From positions 124,001 through 188,000 of the forward strand of contig NZ_JAJQQS010000010.1 in assembly GCF_021228125.1 (NCBI RefSeq): 64,000 nt of DNA, written 5' to 3'. Shown one piece after another: positions 1-8,431 of the stretch; the first letter of the stretch is position 1, and each line of letters begins with the position of its first letter. Below the pieces are notes generated by a model that worked only from the letters and a program-made list of their open reading frames with translations, was not told the DNA's origin and did not search any database. Source of the DNA: Streptomyces albireticuli (GTDB taxonomy: Bacteria > Actinomycetota > Actinomycetes > Streptomycetales > Streptomycetaceae). The translations under genes were made by a program, and so were the position numbers.

Positions 1-207
1 ATCGCCTCGATCGGTACCGGCCAGGCCGCCGGGACCGCCCTGGCCGGCGCCCTGGCGACGCAGCCCTTCAGCTGCTCGGCGCTCCCGGCGGCTGGTGCCG
101 TCACCTGCCTCGCCGTGCTCGTCGGCGCCCGGCGCAAGATCGCCCTGCCCAGCGCAGTCCGCCGCGGCCGACACCGGCGTGTTCCCGTCCACGCCGCCCG
201 TCCCTGA
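1..207 (+). CDS. C-terminal end of a membrane transporter (probably MFS), partial
   Basis: Frame 1 is open from the first base to a TGA at 205-207, giving the last 68 residues of a protein that starts outside the window. It has a Gly/Ala-rich segment (GTGQAAGTALAGAL), then a hydrophobic stretch (AAGAVTCLAVLVGA) followed by a basic cytoplasmic-type tail. This looks like the final transmembrane helix of a major facilitator transporter, but the fragment is too short to name a substrate. It runs in the same direction as the element genes that follow, 26 bases upstream of the next start. Confidence 0.5.
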   Translation: MASIGTGQAAGTALAGALATQPFSCSALPAAGAVTCLAVLVGARRKIALPSAVRRGRHRRVPVHAARP

Positions 208-233
208 CCTTCTCTCACCAAGGAGACCCCTAC

Positions 234-731
234 ATGACTGTCCGAAAGACCTGGAACATTGACCACCGTTGTGGACACAGCGTGGATCACGATCTGTCGA
301 ACCGCCCGGCGGACAAGCGCGCCGGCCTCGCCCGCTGGCTCGCCGGAAAGGACTGCACCGACTGCTGGAAGGCCGCCCGGGAGGGCGACGGTACCGGCAA
401 GGAGGAGTGGCTCGCCGCCAAGCGCGCCGAGGAGCAGCAAGCTGCCGCCGCGTGGGCCCAGCAGTTCCAGATGCCTCCGCTGGACGGCCCTGCCAAGGCT
501 CTGGACTGGGGTGAGCGCTCGCGCCATCAGCTGGTGAGTGCCGCCTACACCGCCCTGGTCTCCGAAGGTTCTTGGGATGAGGCGGACTGGGCCGAGCTGG
601 AGGAGAAGGTCCGCACCGTCACGCGCGCCGGGTGGTGGATCGACCAGCGGGATGCCGAGGCTCTGGATCTGCCCGAACTCCTGGATGCGGCCACCGACGA
701 CGACCGCGGCACGGAAAACCCGTTCCGGTAG
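234..731 (+). CDS. Hypothetical element protein with a putative Cys/His metal site
   Basis: A 165-residue protein starting at ATG with a strong ribosome site (AAGGAG, 7-8 bases upstream). The N-terminus carries spaced Cys and His residues (RCGH at about 12-15; CTDCW near 43-47) that could form a small zinc-binding site. The middle is Ala/Glu/Lys-rich and probably helical, and the C-terminal half is acidic. Similar small proteins with this Cys/His N-terminus occur on Streptomyces mobile elements, but no function is known to me. A strong hairpin follows the stop. Confidence 0.7.
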   Translation: MTVRKTWNIDHRCGHSVDHDLSNRPADKRAGLARWLAGKDCTDCWKAAREGDGTGKEEWLAAKRAEEQQAAAAWAQQFQMPPLDGPAKALDWGERSRHQLVSAAYTALVSEGSWDEADWAELEEKVRTVTRAGWWIDQRDAEALDLPELLDAATDDDRGTENPFR

Positions 732-752
732 AGGCGCGGGCTTATACCCGGT

Positions 753-779
753 GATCCCCGGTTAGCGAAACCGGGGATC
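753..779 (+). terminator. Hairpin terminator
   Basis: A perfect 11-bp inverted repeat (753-763 and 769-779, arm GATCCCCGGTT) with a 5-base loop, 21 bases after the stop of the preceding gene. There is no T-tract, as is common in high-GC actinobacteria. It probably ends transcription of the 234-731 gene. Confidence 0.7.
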
Positions 780-841
780 CTCCAGACCATTGAATCCTCC
801 CCACCGCCACCCTGTGCCGTTCGTAGAAGGAACTCACCGCT

Positions 842-1284
842 GTGCCCGACGACGCCGCACCCCGCCCCCCGCACATCCCCGCCATCTGGGCACCGGTCCT
901 CGATCGCCTCACTCCCAAGCGCGACATCACCCACGCGCACTTCCGCCCCGGCGAGCAGGTCGTCATCTTCAAGGGCGTCGCCGACGGCGATCTGTGGGGC
1001 GACGCCATGACGGTCGTCACCCCTCGTGGCACACCCCGACCGACGAGGACGGCTGGCGGCTGCGCAACCCCAACGGCGGCCAGCGCACCTACATCACCGC
1101 CCACCCCCGCTACATGGTCCACCTCTCCCGCCGCTGCCCTGACTGCCTGATCCACCACCGCGCCCTGAAGGAGCTCCTGCTGCCCGCGTACCGGGAGGCG
1201 ACCGGCATCGTCGACTGCGGCTGGTACACCGTGACCGCCCTCAACCAGCTGGTCTACATCGACGACGCCCGGCACGGCCGATGA
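842..1284 (+). pseudogene. Hypothetical element protein, single-base frameshift
   Basis: The frame opens at GTG 842 (protein begins MPDDAAPRPP) and reads well to about 1024 (..AMTVVTP). Coding then continues one frame over from about 1027 (WHTPTDEDGWRLRN..) to the TGA at 1282-1284. Adding one base near 1025 gives one 147-residue protein with a CPDC motif in the second half. That second frame ends in an ATGA overlap with the next gene, which shows it is the genuine reading. Either the gene is broken or the base call is wrong. Function unknown. Confidence 0.7.
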
Positions 1285-2048
1285 CCGAACGCACCACTGT
1301 TCTCGAGCAGGTCCGCGCCACCGCGGCCACGGCCGCTGCTTCCGGCGACGCGTGGCCGGACGTCCTGGCCGGGCTCCTGACCGAGTTCCACGCGACCTGG
1401 CAGGAATCCGCCGAGGCGTGCGCCGCCGTCGCCTGGCAGGCCCGCGCCACCGGGGGCAGCGCCCTGCTCGTGCTGCGGCCCGAGCAGATCACCTCCCCCG
1501 GGCCCGACCCGGTCACCGCCCGTACGTACCGGCATCTGTATCTGTCCGGCCTGCGCTACGACTTCCGCTGCCCCAGCATCGAGGTGCTCTTCCACCGCAT
1601 GCCGCCGGCGGTCGTGCACAGCCTCGACGCCTACAGCCGCGCCCTGTGGGCCTTCGCCCTGCTGGGCCAGTCCCGCACGGACGGCTTGGCACTGATGGAC
1701 AAGGTGCTCGCGGAAGCCGACGGCCACCCGAAGACCCTGCAGGTGCTGCTTCACGGGCTGTGGCTCGGCCACCGGCTTCCCGGCCGCGAGGAGCACATGC
1801 TCCAGCTGCTGAACCTACCGCCCTTCGCCGGACGCACCGACCCGATCGCCCTCCTCCACAAGGCCGCCTCCCTACGCGGCCTGGGCAACTACCGCAAGGC
1901 CCTGGACCTCATCGACCAAGCACTCGGCCTGCTGCCGCCCGGCGACACGGCCGCCCACGCCGACCTCGTCCGCGAACGCTCCTTGAACACAGCAGCACAC
2001 GACTGGGCACACCTGTCCCAGCTGTCCGGCACCTCGCCCCAGCGGTGA
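1281..2048 (+). CDS. Hypothetical helical protein, possibly TPR-like
   Basis: 255 residues. The ATG overlaps the previous TGA (ATGA), so translation is probably coupled. The protein is Leu/Ala-rich and almost entirely predicted helix. Near residues 185-215 it has a TPR-like pattern (LHKAASLRGLGNYRKALDLIDQAL), and a similar but weaker helix pair lies just before it. It ends in a GTGA overlap with the relaxase-like gene, placing it directly upstream of a mobilisation-type protein in one transcript. I do not recognise a named family; an adaptor role is only an inference from the helical repeat look. Confidence 0.65.
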   Translation: MTERTTVLEQVRATAATAAASGDAWPDVLAGLLTEFHATWQESAEACAAVAWQARATGGSALLVLRPEQITSPGPDPVTARTYRHLYLSGLRYDFRCPSIEVLFHRMPPAVVHSLDAYSRALWAFALLGQSRTDGLALMDKVLAEADGHPKTLQVLLHGLWLGHRLPGREEHMLQLLNLPPFAGRTDPIALLHKAASLRGLGNYRKALDLIDQALGLLPPGDTAAHADLVRERSLNTAAHDWAHLSQLSGTSPQR

Positions 2049-2893
2049 TCGCGCGCGTCCACCGGCCGTGCAGATCCTTCACCGGAGCCCTCGGCGAAGC
2101 CTTCGACGGCGCTCTCGCTCCGGACGAGAATCTGGCTGACGACATCATCCTCGTCCACTCCCCCGGCCTCTCCGCCGACGGTGATCGGCCGCGCTGGACC
2201 AGCAGGGATGTGGCAGAGCACCTCGCGGCCCCTGCCCGCCGACACGCTCAAGGCCCGCTGCCAGAGCAGCCGTTGGTGTTTCACCCCTCCGTCCGCCTTC
2301 ACCCTGACGACCGCGAGCTCACTCGGGCGGAGTGGTCGCAGACCGCCCGCCGACTCGCCCGCGCCGCTGGGATCACGCCGCCGGGAGACAAACAGGCGTG
2401 CCGCTGGGTCGCTGTCCAGAGCGGGCCCCGCTGGCTTCATCTGGTGGCCAACCTCATCCGGGAGGACGGCACCCGGGCCCGTCAGCCATACCGGCTACCC
2501 GCGCACCTTTTGTCCGAGTCCCGCCGCATCGCCTCCGACCTTGGACTCCGTGTCGCCGGGAGCACCACGGACGGTCCGCAAAGTGTGCAGGATCCCGCGG
2601 TCGCCGGCGCCGCGCAGGCGACGCTGCTACACCGACTCGCGGAGGAGAGCAACGGACCGCTGGCGGAGGTCCGGCGGCTCGTTGAACAGGTGGCATACCA
2701 CGTCGCGGACCTTCCCGATGGCCGTGGCAATGAGGCGGGCCGGCGTCTGGAGTGGGCCGCCCGGCGTCTGTTCGCACTGCAGCAGGATCTCCAGGCCACG
2801 GCCTCCAGCCTGGACCGGGCCGCCCGGCGCCCGCCTGCCGCTTCTCAGGTTCCGGCGCCATCGCCGGCCGCGCCGGTCCACCGCTCCCGCTGA
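2045..2893 (+). CDS. Relaxase/mobilisation-like protein, putatively incomplete His motif
   Basis: 282 residues from GTG 2045, chosen because it overlaps the previous stop (GTGA) and gives the typical relaxase beginning (M)IARV. The segment around residues 85-145 follows actinobacterial MobA/VirD2-like relaxases: HPSVRLHPDD, then AEWSQTARRLARAAGI, CRWVAVQSG and LVANLIREDG. In the functional family I recall, the CRWVAV stretch leads to a DHIHIV-type His pair that binds metal; here it reads RWLHLV, leaving one His. The usual N-terminal Tyr region is also weak. The C-terminal third is helical and ends in a Pro/Ala tail. It may be a DNA-binding accessory or a decayed relaxase rather than an active nickase. 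Confidence 0.6.
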   Translation: MIARVHRPCRSFTGALGEAFDGALAPDENLADDIILVHSPGLSADGDRPRWTSRDVAEHLAAPARRHAQGPLPEQPLVFHPSVRLHPDDRELTRAEWSQTARRLARAAGITPPGDKQACRWVAVQSGPRWLHLVANLIREDGTRARQPYRLPAHLLSESRRIASDLGLRVAGSTTDGPQSVQDPAVAGAAQATLLHRLAEESNGPLAEVRRLVEQVAYHVADLPDGRGNEAGRRLEWAARRLFALQQDLQATASSLDRAARRPPAASQVPAPSPAAPVHRSR

Positions 2894-2919
2894 CAATCCT
2901 TTCCCCGAAAGATCCCTTC

Positions 2920-3615
2920 TTGGCCCTTACTAACCGTCTGCTGACCCTGCGGCGCGACGCGCACTCCGGCGAAGTACTCGCACGTGGCGGCGATCCAGAG
3001 GCGCACAGCATCCTTGAGCGCACCGGCTTCGTGCCCGTCGTCCGACTCCACGAGCACTACCACCGTCTGCCCACCGGGCTCGATGCGGCCGAGGAGGCCC
3101 GGCTCGCCGTCCGGGCCGTCGCCCGACTGAAGGCCGTCGGCTACCACGTCAGCTGCGACGCGGCTTTCGACACCGAGTACCGCGAGCCGCACTACCTCAC
3201 CCTCGGCGCCCAGGTGGCGGCCATCGCCGACCGCATGCGCCATGCCTCGACCACCGAGGACGCCGCCGACGCGCTGACGGAACTGACCGCCACCCATGAC
3301 GGCATCCTCGACGCCCTGCACGAAGTCCTCACCGCCACCGCGGACTTCTACCAGGACCTCGGCCAAAGTGCCGACCCGCACTACGCCCAGCGCCTGCGCT
3401 TCCTCGCCACCGAGCACCTCGGTGTCATCGCCTCCGACCTGCGCGGCATCCGCAACGACCTCGCAGACCGGCACTCACCCCACCCGCAGCGCACCGCCTG
3501 CGACGGCGACGTTCCGGATGCCGAGCAGGAGGCATCCGCCGTATGCGCCTGCCCTCCTCCACTGCCCCTCGTTCCCTCCGCGCCCGCCGCAACAGTCGGC
3601 GGACGCCGACGCTGA
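2920..3615 (+). CDS. Hypothetical element protein with the repeated accessory domain (TTG start)
   Basis: 231 residues from a TTG at 2920 (LALTNRLLTLRRD). No ATG or GTG lies between the previous stop and the conserved part. Residues 1-75 hold a domain that seems to recur in at least five other proteins of this element: a short beta strand, a helix ending LERTGF, a second strand with Tyr/Leu-Pro, a helix rich in Ala/Val/Arg, then GYHVSCD. Residues 90-190 are helical (ALTELTATHDGILDALHEVL). The tail is Pro/Cys-rich. Function unknown; the start choice is moderately uncertain. Confidence 0.6.
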   Translation: MALTNRLLTLRRDAHSGEVLARGGDPEAHSILERTGFVPVVRLHEHYHRLPTGLDAAEEARLAVRAVARLKAVGYHVSCDAAFDTEYREPHYLTLGAQVAAIADRMRHASTTEDAADALTELTATHDGILDALHEVLTATADFYQDLGQSADPHYAQRLRFLATEHLGVIASDLRGIRNDLADRHSPHPQRTACDGDVPDAEQEASAVCACPPPLPLVPSAPAATVGGRRR

Positions 3616-3643
3616 ACCCTCATCCTGCTGACCCAAGGAGAAC

Positions 3644-4405
3644 ATGCCCGACCCCACGACTCTCCGCGACCTTGAGTCGTTCGCCCAAGTCCTCGCCGGT
3701 GAACTGCCCGGTCGCTGGACCAGCCAGTACCACCGTCACGCCGAGTACTCCGACCAGTTCCCGGTCGCCGAGGACGTGTGGGACATGAACCTGGTCTCCG
3801 GCGCCATCGCCGAGTACGTCCTCGGACACGATGCCGTCCTCACCCGCGACGACGGCGCCCGCCTGTACGTCACCGGTCGGCCGGGGCATCCGGACGAGTA
3901 CCTCGTCGGCGCGATCGCCCCAACCGGCTTCGAGCCGGAAGCATTCCTTGGCGTCCAAGAGCCCGACGGCATTGCCGTCCCCGACGACCCGTTCCGCGCG
4001 GCGGAGGACATCGCCTCCGACCTGCTGCCGCGGTACGAGAAGGCTGCCGCCCAGGTCCAGCACAACGCCGCCCACCCCCGGCCGCCGGCCCCCGCCCCGG
4101 CCCGGGAGCCGGAGCGCGTGGTGATGACCTGGTTCGGCGACGGCATGCTGGCCGCCAAGCCCGACAGCCCGCAGGCGGCCAAGGCCCTGTACGACAACGG
4201 CTTTGTCTACGACCCGCGCGAGCAGGCGTTCGTCCTGGCCGGCGACGACACCACCCTCCAGGCCCAGGCCGTACGCGCCGCCGGGACCCAGCTGGCCGCC
4301 CACGGCATCGGCGTCATCCTGCGCCACCCACCCAGCCGACCCGCTCTGGAGACCACGACCACGCCACCCGCGCAACCCGCCAAGCCGACCACCCGCACCC
4401 GGTGA
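3644..4405 (+). CDS. Hypothetical element protein, two-domain
   Basis: 253 residues. The ATG has a textbook ribosome site (AAGGAG). The N-terminal 130 residues form a soluble domain with several Trp/Tyr/Asp residues (EDVWDMNLVSGAI, RLYVTGRPGHPDEYLVGAI). A Pro/Ala linker follows at about 145-160. Residues 165-230 look like a copy of the element's repeated accessory domain (WFGDGMLAAK, LYDNGFVYD, QAFVLAGDD, AAGTQLAAHGIGVILRH). The stop overlaps the next start (GTGA), so the two proteins are probably made together. No known family recognised. Confidence 0.7.
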   Translation: MPDPTTLRDLESFAQVLAGELPGRWTSQYHRHAEYSDQFPVAEDVWDMNLVSGAIAEYVLGHDAVLTRDDGARLYVTGRPGHPDEYLVGAIAPTGFEPEAFLGVQEPDGIAVPDDPFRAAEDIASDLLPRYEKAAAQVQHNAAHPRPPAPAPAREPERVVMTWFGDGMLAAKPDSPQAAKALYDNGFVYDPREQAFVLAGDDTTLQAQAVRAAGTQLAAHGIGVILRHPPSRPALETTTTPPAQPAKPTTRTR

Positions 4406-5079
4406 GCACTCCCACCCCCGACGAAGAGCCGCGCTTCTCCGTCCTGGACTACATCACCATCACCCGGGATCCGCGCACCCAGCTCGTCGTCGCCGTGGGC
4501 GGGGACAATAGGGCCGCGGGCATCCTGCAGACGCTCGGCGGCTTCGTCTCCGCGCCCGGCCCGGGCGGCGCGTACCACCGTCAGCCCCATGATCTGCCGG
4601 TCGACCAGCAGCGCCAGGGCGCCACCGCAGCCGCTCACGGCCTGCTGCTGGCCGGGTTCAGCGTCCACCTCGACCCCTCGTTGAACACCCTCGCTACCCC
4701 GGGCGGCGACCGGCAAGCAGCCCTGCGCTACCTCGACGAGCTCGCCGAACGCGCCCGGCAAGCCAGCGACGACCGTGAGGTCGCGGCCGTCCTGACCGAG
4801 ATCGCCGCACCCCACGACGGCCTGCTGCACCGCCTCACCCAGACCCTCATCGCCACCTGGGCACCGTGGACCCATCGTCTGGAGGCCGCTGGGCAGAAGC
4901 CGGCCCTCGCGGAGCAGCTGATGAACGCCACGAGCAGGCTCTCCAGCCACGCCCGGGTCATCGAGAAGATCCGCGACCAGGCCGCCGTCCAGCCCACGCG
5001 GACAGCCCCCGCCTCCGCGCCGCCCGCTCTCCCGGCCGCCCGTCACCGTACGGGCAGGAGCCCTCACGCCCTTCGCTGA
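4402..5079 (+). CDS. Hypothetical element protein with the repeated accessory domain
   Basis: 225 residues from GTG 4402, overlapping the preceding stop. Residues 10-95 resemble the repeated accessory domain (ITITRDPRTQLVVAVGGD, ILQTLGGFVSAP, AYHRQPHDLPV, GLLLAGFSVHLDPSL). The next section is helical (YLDELAERARQ, VLTEIAAPHDGLLHRLTQTL) and matches the 2920-3615 protein in order and spacing, with the shared AxHDGxL motif. The two are probably distant paralogues. The Pro/Ala tail is likely disordered. Confidence 0.65.
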   Translation: MSTPTPDEEPRFSVLDYITITRDPRTQLVVAVGGDNRAAGILQTLGGFVSAPGPGGAYHRQPHDLPVDQQRQGATAAAHGLLLAGFSVHLDPSLNTLATPGGDRQAALRYLDELAERARQASDDREVAAVLTEIAAPHDGLLHRLTQTLIATWAPWTHRLEAAGQKPALAEQLMNATSRLSSHARVIEKIRDQAAVQPTRTAPASAPPALPAARHRTGRSPHALR

Positions 5080-5094
5080 ACAGGAGGAAGCACC

Positions 5095-5484
5095 CTGGGA
5101 AGCCTGGCTGACCAGACCGGCAACGACGTCGAAATCCACCGGCGTCCTCTGAACGACACGATCTACGTCGACAGCGGCAGCGCACCGGCCGAGCCACTGC
5201 TGGCCCTGCTGGACCATCTCGGCTTCGAGCGTCGCACCGCGGCGATCTACGTCTGGCACGAAGTCCCCGACCACCCGCCGGAGATGGAGCAGAAGAAGGT
5301 CGCCACCCGTGCCATCCCCACGCTGCTCGCGGCCGGATACCGCGTCAACATCCACCCCGGCCTCTTCGACGAAGCCACCTACCGCACCGCCGTAGCCCAG
5401 CTCCGCACCCAACGCGCCACGCCAACAGCGGCCGGAACCCCCGCGCCCGCTCCGGCCACCCCCGCAGCGCGCAGCCGCCCCTGA
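5095..5484 (+). CDS. Small hypothetical element protein (probable CTG start)
   Basis: About 129 residues. The frame contains conserved-looking sequence well upstream of its only ATG (5284): an IYVDSGSAPAEPLLALLDHLGF stretch, then AAIYVWHEVP, and only then the ATG. No ATG, GTG or TTG is available before it in this frame. A strong ribosome site (AGGAGGAAG, 5082-5090) sits just upstream of a CTG at 5095, so I place the start there. The fold pattern (strand, helix ending LGF, strand, helix, AGYRVNIHPGLFD) looks like the element's repeated accessory domain, here nearly alone. Confidence 0.55.
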   Translation: MGSLADQTGNDVEIHRRPLNDTIYVDSGSAPAEPLLALLDHLGFERRTAAIYVWHEVPDHPPEMEQKKVATRAIPTLLAAGYRVNIHPGLFDEATYRTAVAQLRTQRATPTAAGTPAPAPATPAARSRP

Positions 5485-5492
5485 CGACCACC

Positions 5493-5524
5493 GGCCGGCC
5501 CCGCACCCCAACCGGGGGCCGGCC
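5493..5524 (+). terminator. GC-rich hairpin terminator
   Basis: A perfect 10-bp inverted repeat (GGCCGGCCCC, 5493-5502, with 5515-5524) and a 12-base loop, starting 9 bases after the stop of the CTG-start gene. No T-tract. The 243 bases after it up to 5767 hold no gene I can support. Confidence 0.6.
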
Positions 5525-5767
5525 CCTACCCCGCACCTGCCTGGAGCCCGAGCAATTCCCGAGCGCGACCGCACCACCCCGCCACCGATCACCACGGACC
5601 GGCCGCCCCGCCTGGCGACTTTCCTCTTCCGCCGCTACCTGCATGCCTGCGCCCTGGGCAGCAGCACTCGCGGCATCCCCCTGGCCACCGGCCCGTACGG
5701 GGCTCTCGACGAATCCCGCCGGCGCGGCCAGCGCCCCTGACCACTGTCCCCTCATCACCGGAGCGCC

Positions 5768-6160
5768 ATGCCAGATCCGACGCCCTACCCCGTACTTCTC
5801 GCTGACAACATCGCCCGCCAGCTCGGTCTTCTCGCCCAGCACCTTTCCCAGGCTCCGCCCGCGCAGACGGCTCAGATCCTCGGCCGCGTCCTCGACGCCG
5901 GCGACGGCGTCCTCGGGCAGGTCACCGTCCTGGTCGAGACCGGCTCCCGATCCACCCAGATCCACACCGAGCGGGGCTCCTTCCCGCCCGAGGTGTGGCT
6001 GGCCCTGGGCCGTGCCGCGAACGACCTGAACGGCCTGTGCGCGGACCTCAGCGACCATGCCGAGGATTTCCAGCGCCTCGCCCAGCCCACTGCGGCCAGC
6101 AGCACGGCCCGGCTGCCGACGCCGGTCGCCTCTGCCCTGGTGGCAAGGCGGCACCGGTGA
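5768..6160 (+). CDS. Hypothetical element protein, helical
   Basis: 130 residues from ATG 5768 (begins MPDPTPYPV). It is mainly helical: an N-terminal helix pair (NIARQLGLLAQHL, AQILGRVLDAGDGVLGQV), then a strand (VLVETG) and a C-terminal helix (ALGRAANDLNGLCADLSDHAEDF). The tail is Ala/Ser/Thr-rich. It overlaps the DUF317 gene by GTGA. Small helical proteins ahead of DUF317 genes suggest a shared role in the element, but the function is unknown. Confidence 0.6.
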   Translation: MPDPTPYPVLLADNIARQLGLLAQHLSQAPPAQTAQILGRVLDAGDGVLGQVTVLVETGSRSTQIHTERGSFPPEVWLALGRAANDLNGLCADLSDHAEDFQRLAQPTAASSTARLPTPVASALVARRHR

Positions 6161-6969
6161 AGAAGAAGGAGTGGGCCGGCTGGGGGCAGGCCGGCCAGCA
6201 GGCCGAGCAGCACTACCTCATCGAGCCCAGGCACCTGGCCGGCGGCGGTGACCTGGGCCACGTCACGGAGTTCCTGCGCGCCTCCGGCTGGCAGGACCGT
6301 TCCTCCAAGGCGGGCGTCCCGGTCCTCTTCGACAGCCCCGACCGTACGATCCGTATCGGCTACGACCCCCACACCCAGCCGGGCGGCTGGACGATCCGGG
6401 GCACCGCGACCGGTCAGCAGGAAGCCTGGCACGCCACCCTCGGCAAGCAGGTCCCGGTCGAGATCGTCGCCGGATTCACCGACGCCCTCACCCGGCCCCG
6501 GTCCGCGCACGCCCCCAACGTGTGGGAACCACTCCAGCAACACGGGTGGCACACGGAGCAGGGGCAGCACGTCTCGGCGATGAGCCCGGACGGCAACGCC
6601 TTCGTGCGATTCCACCAGGACGGTCAGGGACAGGCGTACTGGTGGGCCGCGGCCCAGACCGAACACGGCCCGGCATGGAACGCGGTGTTCACCCCGACCA
6701 CCCCGATGCACCTGGTCCAGGCGTTCACCACCGCCCTGTCCGACCCGCAGCCGGTCATGCGACCGCGCGGGCACATCCCGCCCACCCTACGCATCCGCAG
6801 CACTTCCGTCTCCGTGCTGCCCTCCCAGCTCAGCGCCTGGCAGCAGGCCCGCATCACCGCCGCCCGCGCCGCCACCTGGGCCCGCAGCTCCTGGGCCAGC
6901 ACCCACCCCAGCAAGAACCCCACCGGCCCGTACGCCACCGCCAGCAGCGGTGCCCGGACCCGCCGCTGA
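6157..6969 (+). CDS. DUF317 domain-containing protein
   Basis: 270 residues from GTG 6157, coupled to the preceding gene. It has the DUF317 signature near residues 15-60: YLIEPRHLAGGGD, then VTEFLRASGWQDRS, and a strand with DSPDRTIRIGYD. A second copy spans about 125-200 (WEPLQQHGWHTEQ, SPDGNAFVRFHQ, WNAVFTPTTPMHLVQAFTTAL). DUF317 proteins are found almost only on actinobacterial conjugative elements, usually near transfer ATPases, as here. Their molecular role is not known. The C-terminal 60 residues are basic. Confidence 0.85.
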   Translation: MKKKEWAGWGQAGQQAEQHYLIEPRHLAGGGDLGHVTEFLRASGWQDRSSKAGVPVLFDSPDRTIRIGYDPHTQPGGWTIRGTATGQQEAWHATLGKQVPVEIVAGFTDALTRPRSAHAPNVWEPLQQHGWHTEQGQHVSAMSPDGNAFVRFHQDGQGQAYWWAAAQTEHGPAWNAVFTPTTPMHLVQAFTTALSDPQPVMRPRGHIPPTLRIRSTSVSVLPSQLSAWQQARITAARAATWARSSWASTHPSKNPTGPYATASSGARTRR

Positions 6970-6975
6970 ATCAAC

Positions 6976-7004
6976 CGGGCCCCGGCCACCGCGGCCGGGG
7001 CCCG
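6976..7004 (+). terminator. GC-rich hairpin terminator
   Basis: A perfect 12-bp inverted repeat (CGGGCCCCGGCC at 6976-6987, complement at 6993-7004) with a 5-base loop, 6 bases after the DUF317 stop. It should separate this unit from the 7067 gene. Confidence 0.7.
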
Positions 7005-7066
7005 ATCGAGACAGAACCCGCGTGCCGCACACGCAATGACCTCACTGCCCGGAAAATCCCCCGCCT

Positions 7067-7660
7067 TTGACGAAGAATTCCGCCTCATCCCATCAGTCGC
7101 ATCTTGAGCAGCTCGCCGTTTTCATCCAGGAGAGCGAGCAGATCCTGGCGGACTGGGACGCCTACTCCGATCAGCACACCGGCCTCGACGGCTGGCCTCA
7201 CGACGAGAATGCGTACGGGCTGCGTGCCGGCCTCCGGGACGCAGCAACCTGGCGTGCCTTCAACCGTATCCGGCGCTCCGCCAAGGGCCTGGTCGCCGCC
7301 GCCGAGGTCCAGCTGCACAAGCTGCCCGCGTCCCGCATCCAGTCCCGGTGGGCCTGGCAGCTCGGCGCCCTGGACACCGCGCTCGGCCAGCTCGCCCGCC
7401 TCCAGTGGGACTGGCTCGCCGCCCAGGACTCTCTGCCGCCGTCGGCGGTGCCGGGCACCGAGGCGTACGACGATGCACTCGCCGAGCGCAACGCCGAAGC
7501 CTGGCACTACCTCAACGAGTGGTCCCTCCACGGCCAGGCCCTCCTCGACATCCACGCCGCCGAGCAGGACCACCCGCCGCGCGCGCCGGCACCCGCCGCC
7601 CCGTCACACACTCCCGCCGCGCACCTGTCGTCCGCCAAGGCGACCGGGCCCCGCCGGTGA
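7067..7660 (+). CDS. Hypothetical element protein, helical (TTG start)
   Basis: 197 residues from TTG 7067 (MTKNSASSHQ). No closer standard start fits. It is almost all helix, with Trp/Leu/Ala-rich amphipathic segments (LEQLAVFIQESEQILADWDA, WRAFNRIRRSAKGLVAAAEVQL, WQLGALDTALGQLARLQWDWL). The Pro/Ala tail is probably disordered. It lies just upstream of and overlapping (GTGA) a DUF317 gene, repeating the layout helical protein then DUF317 seen at 5768-6969. Function unknown. Confidence 0.65.
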   Translation: MTKNSASSHQSHLEQLAVFIQESEQILADWDAYSDQHTGLDGWPHDENAYGLRAGLRDAATWRAFNRIRRSAKGLVAAAEVQLHKLPASRIQSRWAWQLGALDTALGQLARLQWDWLAAQDSLPPSAVPGTEAYDDALAERNAEAWHYLNEWSLHGQALLDIHAAEQDHPPRAPAPAAPSHTPAAHLSSAKATGPRR

Positions 7661-8431
7661 CGCACCCGCCTGAGGACATCGACCAGGTACTGATCCGCCC
7701 CGCGCTACCTGGCCGGCGGTGGCGACCCGGCCTGGATCACCGCCGCGCTCCACCGGGCCTGCGGCTGGAGCCACGGGCACGACCCGTTGATGCCCCGCGT
7801 CCACCTGGCCAGCCCCGACCAGCAGGCCATGCTGCGCCTGGACCCCTCGCCGGACCGGCAGTGGTGGACCCTCCAGCACGCCCCCACCGCCACTCGGCCG
7901 GCCTGGTCGGCGTCCTTCGGCGCACGCACCCCCGTGGAACTGATCGCCGCTGTCACCGACGCCCTCACCCGCCCTGCTGCCCCCGCCTCGCGTACAGCCG
8001 ACCCCTACGAGCCGCTACGCACCGCCGGATGGGAGGACGCCGAACACCGTGACGGCCTCATCTCGCCCGACGGCATCGCCCACGTCGAGCACTTCGCCCA
8101 AGGCAACTCCGACAGCTGGTACGTCGACGTCGCCATCGACGATGACGCCTACGGCCTGCTGTGGAAGGCGCACTTCACCGGGAGCACGCCGCCGCACCTG
8201 ATCACGGCCTTCACCCGCGCGCTCTGCGACGAGGCGCCCCTGCCCCGCCACCCGCACCAGGTACCGGCCCTGGGCCGCCGCCACTTCCGCAGCAGCACCC
8301 ACCGGGTCCCTGCCGCCGCTGCCGCCTTCGCCCTGGAGAACCGCATCAGGGAACTCACCGCCCGCCGCACGCGCACCCCACCACCGGCCCCGCCATCCCC
8401 GCGCCTGTCCCCACCCCGCCGCTCCCGGTGA
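7657..8431 (+). pseudogene. DUF317 domain protein with a one-base frameshift
   Basis: Translation should begin at GTG 7657 (overlapping the previous stop) with VTHPPEDIDQVLIRP. The conserved DUF317 motif RYLAGGGDPAWITAAL follows one frame over from about 7703, and that frame stays open to 8431. Removing one base near 7700-7703 restores a 257-residue protein with two DUF317 copies (RYLAGGGD..CGWSHGHD; YEPLRTAGWEDAE..SPDGIAHVEHF). A shortened product from ATG 7787 is possible but would lose the defining motif. The downstream transfer ATPase starts within its stop codon. Confidence 0.75.
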
